The notes under the pieces were generated by a model, which did no database searches, was not told where the DNA came from, and saw only the letters and a program-made list of their open reading frames with translations. A stretch of 64,000 bases of DNA from Azospirillum lipoferum (GTDB lineage Bacteria; Pseudomonadota; Alphaproteobacteria; Azospirillales; Azospirillaceae): contig NZ_JALJXJ010000015.1 in assembly GCF_024170005.1 (NCBI RefSeq), positions 143,896 through 207,895 on the forward strand, in the 5' to 3' direction. Positions 32,702 to 40,802 of the stretch are shown here, one piece after another. Position 1 is the stretch's first letter. Every line of letters starts with the position of its first letter. Made by a program: the position numbers and the translations under genes.

Positions 32702-35614
32702 ATGTCCATGCTGGTCAAACGCAGCTCGGCGAAAGCGGCAGGCGCAAAGCGGTCTGGTCTGATCGCGGCCCTGGCCGACAGTCTGGAGTCAGGAGTCAGC
32801 CGCCGCGGCTTCCTGCGCCGCTCCGGCCTTGCCGCGGGCGGCATCGCCGCCGTCGGCGCGCTGCCGGGCGCGATGATCCGCAAGGCGGAGGCCGGCCCCA
32901 TCCTGCCGAACGTCGAGGTGGTGACGCGCAAGAACGTCTGCACCCACTGCTCGGTCGGCTGCACGGTGATCGCGGAGGTGCAGAACGGCGTCTGGGTCGG
33001 GCAGGAGCCGGGCTGGGAAAGCCCGATCAACCAGGGTACCCACTGCGCCAAGGGCGCCTCGGTGCGCGAACTGACCAAGGGCACCCGGCGCGTCAAATAC
33101 CCGCTCAAGCTGGTCGATGGCGTCTGGCAGCGCATCGGCTGGGACCAGGCCATTGAGGAGATCGGCAACCAGCTGATGGACATCCGCAAGGCGTCCGGGC
33201 CGGACGCGGTGTTCTGGCTCGGCTCGGCCAAGTTCTCCAACGAGGGCGCCTATCTCTACCGCAAGCTGGCGGCCTTCTGGGGGACCAACAACGTCGACCA
33301 TCAGGCGCGCATCTGCCACTCCACCACGGTCGCCGGCGTGGCGAACACGTGGGGCTACGGCGCCATGACCAACAGCTATAACGACATCCAGAATTCCAAG
33401 GCGCTGGTGATCGTCGGCGGCAACCCGGCCGAGGCGCACCCGGTGTCGATGCAGCACATGCTGCGCGGCAAGGAGCACAACCGCGCCCCCTTCATCGTCA
33501 TCGACCCGCGCTTCACCCGCACCGCCGCCCATGCCACGGAGTATGTCCGCATCCGTCCCGGCACCGATATCCCGGTCGCCTGGGGGCTGCTGTGGCACAT
33601 CTTCGAGAATGGCTGGGAGGACAAGGAGTATATCCGCCAGCGCGTCTACGGCATGGACGAGATCCGCGCCGAAGTGAAGAAGTGGACGCCCGAAGAGGTT
33701 GAGCGGGTGACTGGCGCCCCCGGATCGCAGCTTCGCCGCGTGGCGGAGGCGCTGGCGAAGAACAAGCCCAGCACGGTGATCTGGTGCATGGGCGTCACCC
33801 AGCACACGGTCGGCACCGCCAACGTCCGCGCCCTGTCGATCCTTCAGCTGGCTCTGGGCAACATCGGCGTGGCCGGCGGCGGCGCCAACATCTACCGCGG
33901 CCACTGCAACGTGCAGGGCGCCACCGATTTCGGCCTCGACGTCAGCACGCTGCCCGCCTATTACGGGCTGGCGGAAGGGGCGTGGAAGCATTTCGCCCGC
34001 GCCTGGGACGTCGACTACGACTATCTGAAGGGCCGCTTCGCCACCAAGGATCTGATGGAGGCCAAGGGCATCCCGACCACCCGCTGGTTCGATGCCGTGC
34101 TGGCCAAGCCGGGCGAGATCGACCAGCCCAGCCCCTTGCGCGCCATGATGTGCTTCGGCCATGGCGGCAACACCGTCACCCGCATGCCGGAGATGGTGAA
34201 GGGGCTGGAGAAACTCAGCCTTCTGGTCATCGCCGACCCGCACCCGACCACCTTCGCCGCGATCAAGGAGCGGCGCAACGGCACCTACATCCTGCCGGCC
34301 TGCACCCAGTTCGAGACCGATGGGTCGCGCACCTGCTCCAACCGCTCGATGCAGTGGGGGGAGAAGGTGGTGGAGCCGATCTTCGAATCGAAGGACGACT
34401 ACGCCATCATCTATCTGCTGGCGCGCAAGCTGGGCTTCGCCGACGAGATGTTCAAGCACATCACGGTGGAGAAGGACCGGCCGGTGCCGGAGGACATCCT
34501 GCGCGAGATGAACCGCAGCTGCCTGTCCATCGGCGCCACCGGTCAGTCGCCGGAACGGCTGAAGATGCACATGAAGCATCAGGCCGATTTCGACAAGATC
34601 ACCATGCGGGCATCCTCCGGCCCCTGTGCCGGCGACTATTACGGCCTGCCCTGGCCGAGCTGGGGCCATCCGGAGATCCGGCATCCGGGATCGGCGGTGC
34701 TTTACGACACCTCTAAGCATGTGATGGACGGCGGCGGGGTCTTCCGCGCCCGCTTCGGGGTGGAGCGCAACGGCGTCTCGCTGCTGGCCGACGGTTCCTA
34801 TTCGAAGGGGTCGGAGATTGAGGACGGCTACCCCGAATTTACCATGGCCGTGCTGAAGAAGCTGGGCTGGGACAAGGACCTGACGCCGGACGAGATGCGC
34901 GTCATCCAGGCGATTGGCGGGACCGACGTGGACAATGTCAGCTGGCAGACCGACCTGTCGATGGGCATCATCCGCGTCGCGCTGAAGCATGGTTGCGTGC
35001 CGCACGGCAACGCCAAAGCGCGTGCCGTCGCCTGGAACCTGCCGGATCCGGTGCCGGTCCACCGCGAGCCGATCTATTCGCCGCGCCCCGAACTGGTGAA
35101 AGCCTATCCGGCCATCGAGGACCGGCGCGACTTTCGTCTGGTCCAGCTTGCCCGCTCGCTCCAGTTCAAGGTGGCGGACAGCGACCTGCGCCAGCGCTTC
35201 CCCATGGTTCTGACCTCCGGCCGGCTGGTCGAGTATGAGGGCGGCGGCGAGGAAACCCGGTCCAACCCGTGGCTGGCCGAATTGCAGCAGTCGATGTTCG
35301 CGGAGATCAACACCAAGGACGCCGAACGGCTGGGCATCAGGGACGGCGCCTGGGTCTGGGTCTATGGGCCGGAGGACGGCGGCAAGGCCAAGGTCAAGGC
35401 GCTGGTCACCGACCGCGTCGGCGGCGGCACGGTGTTCATGCCCTTCCACTTCTCCGGCTTCTGGCAGGGCGACAGCTTGCGCGGCAACTACCCGCCCGAC
35501 ACCGACCCCATCGTGCTGGGCGAGCCGGTGAACGGGGTGACGACCTACGGCTACGACCCCGTCACCTTCATGCAGGAAACCAAGGTCACCCTCTGCCGGG
35601 TCGAACCGGCATGA
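32702..35614 (+). CDS. fdhA: Formate dehydrogenase alpha subunit (Mo/W-bis-MGD, Cys type)
   Basis: The 970-residue subunit oxidises formate to CO2 at a molybdenum or tungsten cofactor and is exported by the Tat system (VSRRGFLRRSGLAAGG near residues 32-47). The [4Fe-4S] site is NVCTHCSVGCTVIAEV, with the distal Cys in QGTHCAKG. The metal ligand region reads DHQARICHSTTVAGVANTWG: the ligand is Cys, not selenocysteine, as no in-frame TGA is used. Cofactor-binding parts include ALVIVGGNPAEAHPVSMQHM and the C-terminal domain with MVLTSGRLVEYEGGGEETRSN. GGAG precedes the ATG. The electron path goes to the beta and gamma subunits that follow. Confidence 0.95.
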   Translation: MSMLVKRSSAKAAGAKRSGLIAALADSLESGVSRRGFLRRSGLAAGGIAAVGALPGAMIRKAEAGPILPNVEVVTRKNVCTHCSVGCTVIAEVQNGVWVGQEPGWESPINQGTHCAKGASVRELTKGTRRVKYPLKLVDGVWQRIGWDQAIEEIGNQLMDIRKASGPDAVFWLGSAKFSNEGAYLYRKLAAFWGTNNVDHQARICHSTTVAGVANTWGYGAMTNSYNDIQNSKALVIVGGNPAEAHPVSMQHMLRGKEHNRAPFIVIDPRFTRTAAHATEYVRIRPGTDIPVAWGLLWHIFENGWEDKEYIRQRVYGMDEIRAEVKKWTPEEVERVTGAPGSQLRRVAEALAKNKPSTVIWCMGVTQHTVGTANVRALSILQLALGNIGVAGGGANIYRGHCNVQGATDFGLDVSTLPAYYGLAEGAWKHFARAWDVDYDYLKGRFATKDLMEAKGIPTTRWFDAVLAKPGEIDQPSPLRAMMCFGHGGNTVTRMPEMVKGLEKLSLLVIADPHPTTFAAIKERRNGTYILPACTQFETDGSRTCSNRSMQWGEKVVEPIFESKDDYAIIYLLARKLGFADEMFKHITVEKDRPVPEDILREMNRSCLSIGATGQSPERLKMHMKHQADFDKITMRASSGPCAGDYYGLPWPSWGHPEIRHPGSAVLYDTSKHVMDGGGVFRARFGVERNGVSLLADGSYSKGSEIEDGYPEFTMAVLKKLGWDKDLTPDEMRVIQAIGGTDVDNVSWQTDLSMGIIRVALKHGCVPHGNAKARAVAWNLPDPVPVHREPIYSPRPELVKAYPAIEDRRDFRLVQLARSLQFKVADSDLRQRFPMVLTSGRLVEYEGGGEETRSNPWLAELQQSMFAEINTKDAERLGIRDGAWVWVYGPEDGGKAKVKALVTDRVGGGTVFMPFHFSGFWQGDSLRGNYPPDTDPIVLGEPVNGVTTYGYDPVTFMQETKVTLCRVEPA

Positions 35615-35636
35615 CGTGCAGGAGCTGAGTGGAACA

Positions 35637-36272
35637 ATGGCCCGGATGAAGTTCCTGTGCGACGCCGAACGCTGCATCGAATGCAATGCCTGCGTCACCG
35701 CCTGCAAGAACGAGCATGAGGTGCCGTGGGGCATCAACCGCCGCCGGCTGGTCACGCTGAACGACGGCAAGCCGGGCGAGCGGTCGATCTCGATGGCCTG
35801 CATGCACTGCAACGACCCGCCCTGCGCCGCGGTCTGCCCGGTCGACTGCTTCCTGCAAACGGCGGACGGGGTGGTGCTGCACAGCAAGGACCTGTGCATC
35901 GGCTGCGGCTACTGCTTCTACGCCTGCCCGTTCGGCGCGCCGCAATACCCGCGCACCACCGATTTCGGCAGCCGCGGCAAGATGGACAAATGCACCTTTT
36001 GCGCCGGCGGCCCCGAACCGGACGGCAGCGTCGAGGAGTACCAGAAATACGGCGCCAACCGGCTGGCCGAGGGCAAGCTGCCGCTGTGTGCCGAGATGTG
36101 CTCGACCCGCGCGCTGATGGCCGGCGACGGGGCGGTGCTGGCCGACATCTATCAGGAACGGTCGCTGCGCCGCGGCTACGGTTCCGGTGCGCCGGGCTGG
36201 TCCACTGCCTACGGCCGCAACGACCGCGGCTCCCCCTTCGGTCCGGGCGGGCCGGGCACGGGAGGGGCGTGA
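35637..36272 (+). CDS. fdhB: Formate dehydrogenase beta subunit (4[4Fe-4S])
   Basis: The roughly 211-residue electron-transfer subunit has four cysteine groups: CIECNACVTACKNE, CMHCNDPPCAAVCPVDC, CIGCGYCFYACPFGAP and CTFC with a later CAEMC. They bind four [4Fe-4S] clusters that carry electrons from FdhA to the cytochrome b subunit. I chose the ATG at 35637; a GTG at 35616 and an ATG at 35646 are alternatives. The gene has no membrane anchor, so it is held by its partners. It lies 22 bases after fdhA. Confidence 0.95.
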   Translation: MARMKFLCDAERCIECNACVTACKNEHEVPWGINRRRLVTLNDGKPGERSISMACMHCNDPPCAAVCPVDCFLQTADGVVLHSKDLCIGCGYCFYACPFGAPQYPRTTDFGSRGKMDKCTFCAGGPEPDGSVEEYQKYGANRLAEGKLPLCAEMCSTRALMAGDGAVLADIYQERSLRRGYGSGAPGWSTAYGRNDRGSPFGPGGPGTGGA

Positions 36273-36306
36273 GCGCCTCCACAAGAATGACCTTCGGGAG
36301 ACCACC

Positions 36307-37296
36307 ATGCGCCCCCTGCACGCCCTGCTGTTGCTGATCGTCCTGCTGGCCGCTCCGACTTTCGCACAAGCGCAGCTCTATCAGGTGCCCGGCCAGAACT
36401 CGCCGACCACCAAGGAGCAGGTGCCCCTCTACGTTCCGCAGGACGACAAGGTGATCGGCCGTGTCAGCATCCCGGACGAGAAGCTGGCGGTTCTGGTCCA
36501 GCCGGAAGGGCGGGAGTGGCGGGAGTGGCGCAGTCACACATTGCGGCTGGCGATCGGCGGTCTCGCCATCGGCATGACGGCGGTGCTGGCAATCTTCTTC
36601 CTCTATCGCGGCACCATCCGCATCCATGGTGGCCGGTCGAGGCGGCTGGTGCTGCGCTTCAATTGGGCGGACCGCTTCGCCCATTGGACCACGGCGGTCA
36701 GCTTCCTGATCATGGCGCTGACCGGTGTGATTCTGACCTTCGGCCGGCCGCTGCTGATCCCGCTGATCGGCCATCAGGCATTCACGCCGCTGGCGGAATA
36801 TGCCAAGTCGCTCCACAACTTCGTCAGCGTGCCCTTCGTCGTCGGCTTGCTGATGATCCTGGCCCTGTGGCTGCGCGACAATGTGCCGGAGAAGGCCGAC
36901 TGGATTTGGATCAGGACGGCGGGCGGGCTCTTCTCCAAGGCCGGCGGCCACCATCCGGAGGCAGGGCGCTTCAACGCCGGTCAGAAGATGGTGTTCTGGA
37001 GCATCGTCCTCGGCGGCATCGGCATGGCGGCGACCGGCTATCTGATGATGGTGCCCTTCGCCTTCACCGGGATCGGCGGCATGCAGATCATGCACGTCAT
37101 CCACGGCCTGCTGGCGGCCGGGCTGATCGCTGCGGTGATCGGCCACATCTACATCGGCACCATCGGCATGGAGGGCGCCTTCGACGCCATGGGCTGCGGC
37201 GTGGTGGACGAGAACTGGGCGATGGAGCACCACCGCCGCTGGTACGAGGAACAGCTGCGCAAGGGCTATGTCGAGGGGCGCCAGCCGGCGGAATGA
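36307..37296 (+). CDS. fdhC: Formate dehydrogenase gamma subunit (cytochrome b556)
   Basis: The 329-residue membrane protein begins with a signal peptide (MRPLHALLLLIVLLAAPTFA) and a periplasmic segment. Four or five helices follow, including LAIGGLAIGMTAVLAIFFLY and the heme-binding region NWADRFAHWTTAVSFLIMAL. Further His residues lie in YAKSLHNFVSVPF, QIMHVIHGLLAAG and AAVIGHIYIG and are candidates for the two b-heme ligands. It passes electrons from FdhB to the quinone pool. The open frame upstream of 36307 is inside fdhB. No clear terminator follows. Confidence 0.94.
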   Translation: MRPLHALLLLIVLLAAPTFAQAQLYQVPGQNSPTTKEQVPLYVPQDDKVIGRVSIPDEKLAVLVQPEGREWREWRSHTLRLAIGGLAIGMTAVLAIFFLYRGTIRIHGGRSRRLVLRFNWADRFAHWTTAVSFLIMALTGVILTFGRPLLIPLIGHQAFTPLAEYAKSLHNFVSVPFVVGLLMILALWLRDNVPEKADWIWIRTAGGLFSKAGGHHPEAGRFNAGQKMVFWSIVLGGIGMAATGYLMMVPFAFTGIGGMQIMHVIHGLLAAGLIAAVIGHIYIGTIGMEGAFDAMGCGVVDENWAMEHHRRWYEEQLRKGYVEGRQPAE

Positions 37297-37463
37297 GGCG
37301 CCCAAAGGCTCCGGCATTGGGTGGGACACGAACAATCCCGCCGGCCGACCGTCTCCTTCCATAGTACAATTTACCCTCTCCCTCCCAGAGTGGCTGAATG
37401 GCCCCGACAAACGCGCTGGACCGGGGACCTGACCGGTTCACCACACTGAGAGGAACGGCCCAA

Positions 37464-38984
37464 ATGCTCCACCAGGCTCTCGAAACGCTCCAGAAGCAGA
37501 TCGCGCTCCGCCCCCGCTACGACAACTATATCGGCGGCCAGTGGGTTGCGCCGGTGGATGGCCAATACTTCACCAATCTGACGCCGATTACCGGCAAGCC
37601 GCTGTGCGAGGTCGCCCGTTCCCAGGCCGCCGACATCGAGCTGGCGCTCGACGCCGCCCACGCCGCCAGGACCGCCTGGGGCCGTACCTCGCCGACCGAG
37701 CGCTCGAACATCCTGCTGAAGATCGCCGACCGCATGGAAGAGCGGCTGGAGGTCATCGCGCTGGCCGAGACGCTGGACAACGGCAAGCCGATCCGCGAGA
37801 CCCGCGCCGCCGACGTGCCGCTCGCCATCGACCATTTCCGCTACTACGCCGGCTGCATCCGCGCCCAGGAAGGCTCGATCGCCGAGATCGACCACCACAC
37901 CTACGCCTACCACTTCCATGAACCGCTGGGCGTCGTCGGCCAGATCATTCCCTGGAACTTCCCGCTGCTGATGGCGGCCTGGAAGCTGGCTCCGGCGCTG
38001 GCCGCCGGCAATTGCATCGTGCTGAAGCCGGCCGAGCAGACCCCGATGGCGATCCTGGTCCTGATGGAGATGATCGGCGATCTGCTGCCGCCGGGCGTCG
38101 TGAACGTCGTCAACGGCTTCGGCCTGGAGGCCGGCAAGCCGCTTGCCACCAACAAGCGCATCGCCAAGATCGCCTTCACCGGCGAGACCTCGACCGGCCG
38201 CCTGATCCTGCAATACGCCGCGGAAAACATCATCCCGTCGACCGTCGAGCTGGGCGGCAAGTCGCCGAACATCTTCTTCGAAGACGTGATGGCCGAAGAC
38301 GACGAGTTCCTGGACAAGGCGCTGGAAGGCTTCGCGATGTTCGCGCTGAACCAGGGCGAGGTCTGCACCTGCCCGAGCCGCGTCCTCATCCAGAAGTCGA
38401 TCTACGACCGCTTCATCAAGCTGGCGGTCGAGCGCGTCAAGAAGATCGTCCAGGGCCATCCGCTGGATGGCGGCACGATGATCGGTGCCCAGGCTTCGCA
38501 GGAGCAGCTGGAGAAGATCCTCTCCTACATCGAGATCGGCAAGGCCGAGGGCGCCAAGGTGCTGCTGGGCGGCGAGCGTGCCCATCTGGGTGGCGAGCTG
38601 GAGGGCGGCTACTACGTCCAGCCGACCATCCTGGAAGGCCACAACAAGATGCGCATCTTCCAGGAGGAGATCTTCGGTCCGGTCGTCGCCGTGACCACCT
38701 TCGAGACCGAGGAAGAGGCGCTGGCCATCGCCAACGACAGCGAGTTCGGCCTGGGCGCCGGCGTGTGGAGCCGTGACGGCAGCCGCTACTTCCGCATGGG
38801 TCGCGCCATCCAGGCCGGCCGCGTCTGGACCAACTGCTACCACCTGTACCCGGCGCATGCCGCCTTCGGTGGGTACAAGAAGTCCGGCATCGGCCGCGAG
38901 ACGCACAAGATGATGCTCGACCATTACCAGCAGACCAAGTGCCTGCTGGTCAGCTACAGCCCGAAAGCGCTCGGCTTCTTCTGA
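37464..38984 (+). CDS. NAD-dependent aldehyde dehydrogenase (acetaldehyde type)
   Basis: The 506-residue enzyme is of the class that includes ExaC/AldB. Catalytic parts are GVVGQIIPWNFPLLMAAWK (NAD site), KPAEQTP, STVELGGKSPNIFFEDV with the active-site Glu, and NQGEVCTCPSRVLIQ with the nucleophilic Cys. The C-terminus ends QTKCLLVSYSPKALGFF, typical of this class. The ATG at 37464 has AGAGGAA upstream; the frame is open 22 codons earlier, without a good site. A TACAAT box at 37365-37370 could be the -10 element. A DUF779 gene follows behind a terminator, a known pairing. Confidence 0.93.
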   Translation: MLHQALETLQKQIALRPRYDNYIGGQWVAPVDGQYFTNLTPITGKPLCEVARSQAADIELALDAAHAARTAWGRTSPTERSNILLKIADRMEERLEVIALAETLDNGKPIRETRAADVPLAIDHFRYYAGCIRAQEGSIAEIDHHTYAYHFHEPLGVVGQIIPWNFPLLMAAWKLAPALAAGNCIVLKPAEQTPMAILVLMEMIGDLLPPGVVNVVNGFGLEAGKPLATNKRIAKIAFTGETSTGRLILQYAAENIIPSTVELGGKSPNIFFEDVMAEDDEFLDKALEGFAMFALNQGEVCTCPSRVLIQKSIYDRFIKLAVERVKKIVQGHPLDGGTMIGAQASQEQLEKILSYIEIGKAEGAKVLLGGERAHLGGELEGGYYVQPTILEGHNKMRIFQEEIFGPVVAVTTFETEEEALAIANDSEFGLGAGVWSRDGSRYFRMGRAIQAGRVWTNCYHLYPAHAAFGGYKKSGIGRETHKMMLDHYQQTKCLLVSYSPKALGFF

Positions 38985-39013
38985 GCCCTGCTCCTCCCTA
39001 TCGGGCAAACCTG

Positions 39014-39042
39014 GGCCGGGGGCATGTCCCCCGGCCGTTTTT
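39014..39042 (+). terminator. Rho-independent terminator after the aldehyde dehydrogenase
   Basis: GGCCGGGGG (39014-39022), a CATGT loop and CCCCCGGCC (39028-39036) form a perfect nine-base stem followed by GTTTTTCTTT. It should end the aldehyde dehydrogenase transcript, or reduce readthrough to the DUF779 gene 35 bases further on. Confidence 0.9.
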
Positions 39043-39077
39043 CTTTCTCCCGTGTGGTTTCGTGATAAAGGACCACC

Positions 39078-39470
39078 ATGACTGACCCCATGCCGACAGA
39101 TCGCGTCACCGCCACCCCCGAAGCCGTCGCCCTGCTGGACCGCCTGTCGGCCAAGCATGGGCCGCTGCTGCTGCATCTGTCGGGCGGCTGCTGCGACGGG
39201 TCGGCGCCGCTCTGCCTGCCGCTGGGGGAGTTCCGGCTTGGCGGGCGCGATCTTTGTCTCGGCACGGTCGCCGGTGCGCGGTTCTGCATGTCCGACGACA
39301 CCTTTCAATGGTGGCGCAACACCCAGGTCATCCTGGACGTTATCCAGGCACGCGGCGGCGGCTTCTCGCTGGAGGTGCCGGACGGCGTCCGCTTCACCGT
39401 CAGGGCCCGCCTGTTCACCGACGAGGAACTGGCCGGGCTTGCCGATCCGCAACCGGTAGAGATTATCTAG
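39078..39470 (+). CDS. DUF779 domain protein
   Basis: The 130-residue protein matches DUF779, small proteins commonly found beside aldehyde dehydrogenase genes. The centre has LLLHLSGGCCDGSAPLCLP and VAGARFCMSDDTFQWWRNTQ; the adjacent Cys-Cys and later Cys residues could bind a metal. No function is established that I can name. It has its own upstream region after a strong terminator but stays next to the dehydrogenase gene. Confidence 0.9.
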   Translation: MTDPMPTDRVTATPEAVALLDRLSAKHGPLLLHLSGGCCDGSAPLCLPLGEFRLGGRDLCLGTVAGARFCMSDDTFQWWRNTQVILDVIQARGGGFSLEVPDGVRFTVRARLFTDEELAGLADPQPVEII

Positions 39471-39605
39471 GCCGAGAACGTCTGGGAGCCGCCCCGCACC
39501 ATGTCCACCTTCACCGGTCCGCGGATTGGTCTTGCCCGCCGCCATCCCTGGAGTACCCTTGCCGGATCGCATCCGCGGACGGAGAGGGACACGGGAGGGG
39601 CAGGG

Positions 39606-40799
39606 ATGTCCACACGGGAGACCTCCGCAGACGGTCCGGTAAGACCCGCGTCCGGCGACGGCATGCCGCGCGCCGTCACCCATGCCGAACGCCCGGGCGA
39701 GGCGGCGAGGGAGCTGCGCGCCGGGCTGGGCGAGGCGGCGCTGGAACTGGTGGTGGTCTTCTGCGCCCCCAGCTATGACCGGCAGGCGCTGGCCGATGCG
39801 CTGGCGGCTGAGTTCGGCATGGTGCCGGTGATCGGCTGCACCACGGCGGGCGAGATCGGTCCCGGCGGCTACACCACCAACGCCCTGGTGGCAGTGGGCT
39901 TCCCGACCGAGGATTTCTGCATCGTCACCGCTCTGGTCGACCATGTCGACCGTTTCGAGATCGCCGACAGCACCGCCATCGCCCGGTCCCTGCTGTCGCG
40001 CCGCGACCGGGCGATGGCGAGCCGGCCGGTCCCGCTGGGCGAGGAGGCCCGCAGCTTCGCCATGCTGCTGATCGACGGCCTGTCGATGAGCGAGGAGACG
40101 GTGGTCAGCGCGCTGCACAACGCGCTGATCGACATTCCGCTGTTCGGCGCCTCGGCCGGCGACGACCTGCATTTCGAACGCACTTTCGTCCTGCACGAGG
40201 GCGCCTTCCATCCCAATGCCGCGGTGGTGGCGCTGTTCACCACGACGCGGCCCTTCACCGTCTTCCGCACCCAGCATTTCGTCAGCTCCGACCGCAAGAT
40301 GGTGGTCACCGGCGCCGATCCGCAGCACCGCATCGTCCATGAGATCAATGCCGAGCCGGCGGGCCGCGAGTACGCCCGGCTGGTCGGGCTGGAGGGGGAA
40401 CCGCTGACCCCGATGATCTTCGCCGCCCATCCCGTCGTCGTGCGGGTCGGCGGCCAGTACCATGTCCGCTCGATCCAGAAGGTGAACGACGACGAGAGCC
40501 TGACCTTCTTCTGCGCCATCGACGAGGGCATCGTCCTGACGGTGGCGGAGGGGGTCGATCCGGTCTCCAACTTCGACGGGCTGATCGAGGGCATCGAGGC
40601 GGAGGTCGGCGCCCCCGACCTGATCCTCGGCTGCGATTGCATCCTGCGCCGGCTGGAGATGGAGCAGCGGCAGCTGAACGCCGTGATGTCCGACCGGCTG
40701 GCCCGCCACCGCGTCGTCGGATTCTGCGCCTATGGCGAGCAGGTCAACGGCATGCACGTCAACCAGACCTTCACGGGCGTCGCCATCGGAGGGCGCTAA
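39606..40799 (+). CDS. nosP: FIST-domain sensor, NosP-type
   Basis: The 397-residue protein has the FIST N and C domains, with VPVIGCTTAGEIGPGGYTTN at the start and DLILGCDCILRRLEMEQRQL and VVGFCAYGEQVNGMHVNQTF at the end. FIST proteins next to a kinase of the NahK type are heme-containing nitric oxide sensors (NosP), and the next gene, three bases later, encodes such a kinase. The ATG at 39606 has GGGAGGGG upstream; an open frame back to 39501 is not needed. The heme His cannot be assigned with certainty. Confidence 0.85.
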   Translation: MSTRETSADGPVRPASGDGMPRAVTHAERPGEAARELRAGLGEAALELVVVFCAPSYDRQALADALAAEFGMVPVIGCTTAGEIGPGGYTTNALVAVGFPTEDFCIVTALVDHVDRFEIADSTAIARSLLSRRDRAMASRPVPLGEEARSFAMLLIDGLSMSEETVVSALHNALIDIPLFGASAGDDLHFERTFVLHEGAFHPNAAVVALFTTTRPFTVFRTQHFVSSDRKMVVTGADPQHRIVHEINAEPAGREYARLVGLEGEPLTPMIFAAHPVVVRVGGQYHVRSIQKVNDDESLTFFCAIDEGIVLTVAEGVDPVSNFDGLIEGIEAEVGAPDLILGCDCILRRLEMEQRQLNAVMSDRLARHRVVGFCAYGEQVNGMHVNQTFTGVAIGGR

Positions 40800-40802
40800 T
40801 CC

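Noticed and set aside
33784..34716. 310-codon frame inside fdhA in another phase
   Set aside because: It lies wholly inside the formate dehydrogenase gene, which shows all the cofactor motifs.
32789..35899. 1036-codon minus-strand frame opposite fdhA/fdhB
   Set aside because: It is antisense shadow of a strongly supported operon with His/Val/Gly-rich, feature-free translation.
37384..37445. Serine-tRNA-like start (AGAGTGGCTGAATGG) before the aldehyde dehydrogenase gene
   Set aside because: There is no acceptor stem pairing, anticodon arm or proper T arm downstream; it is part of the 5' leader.
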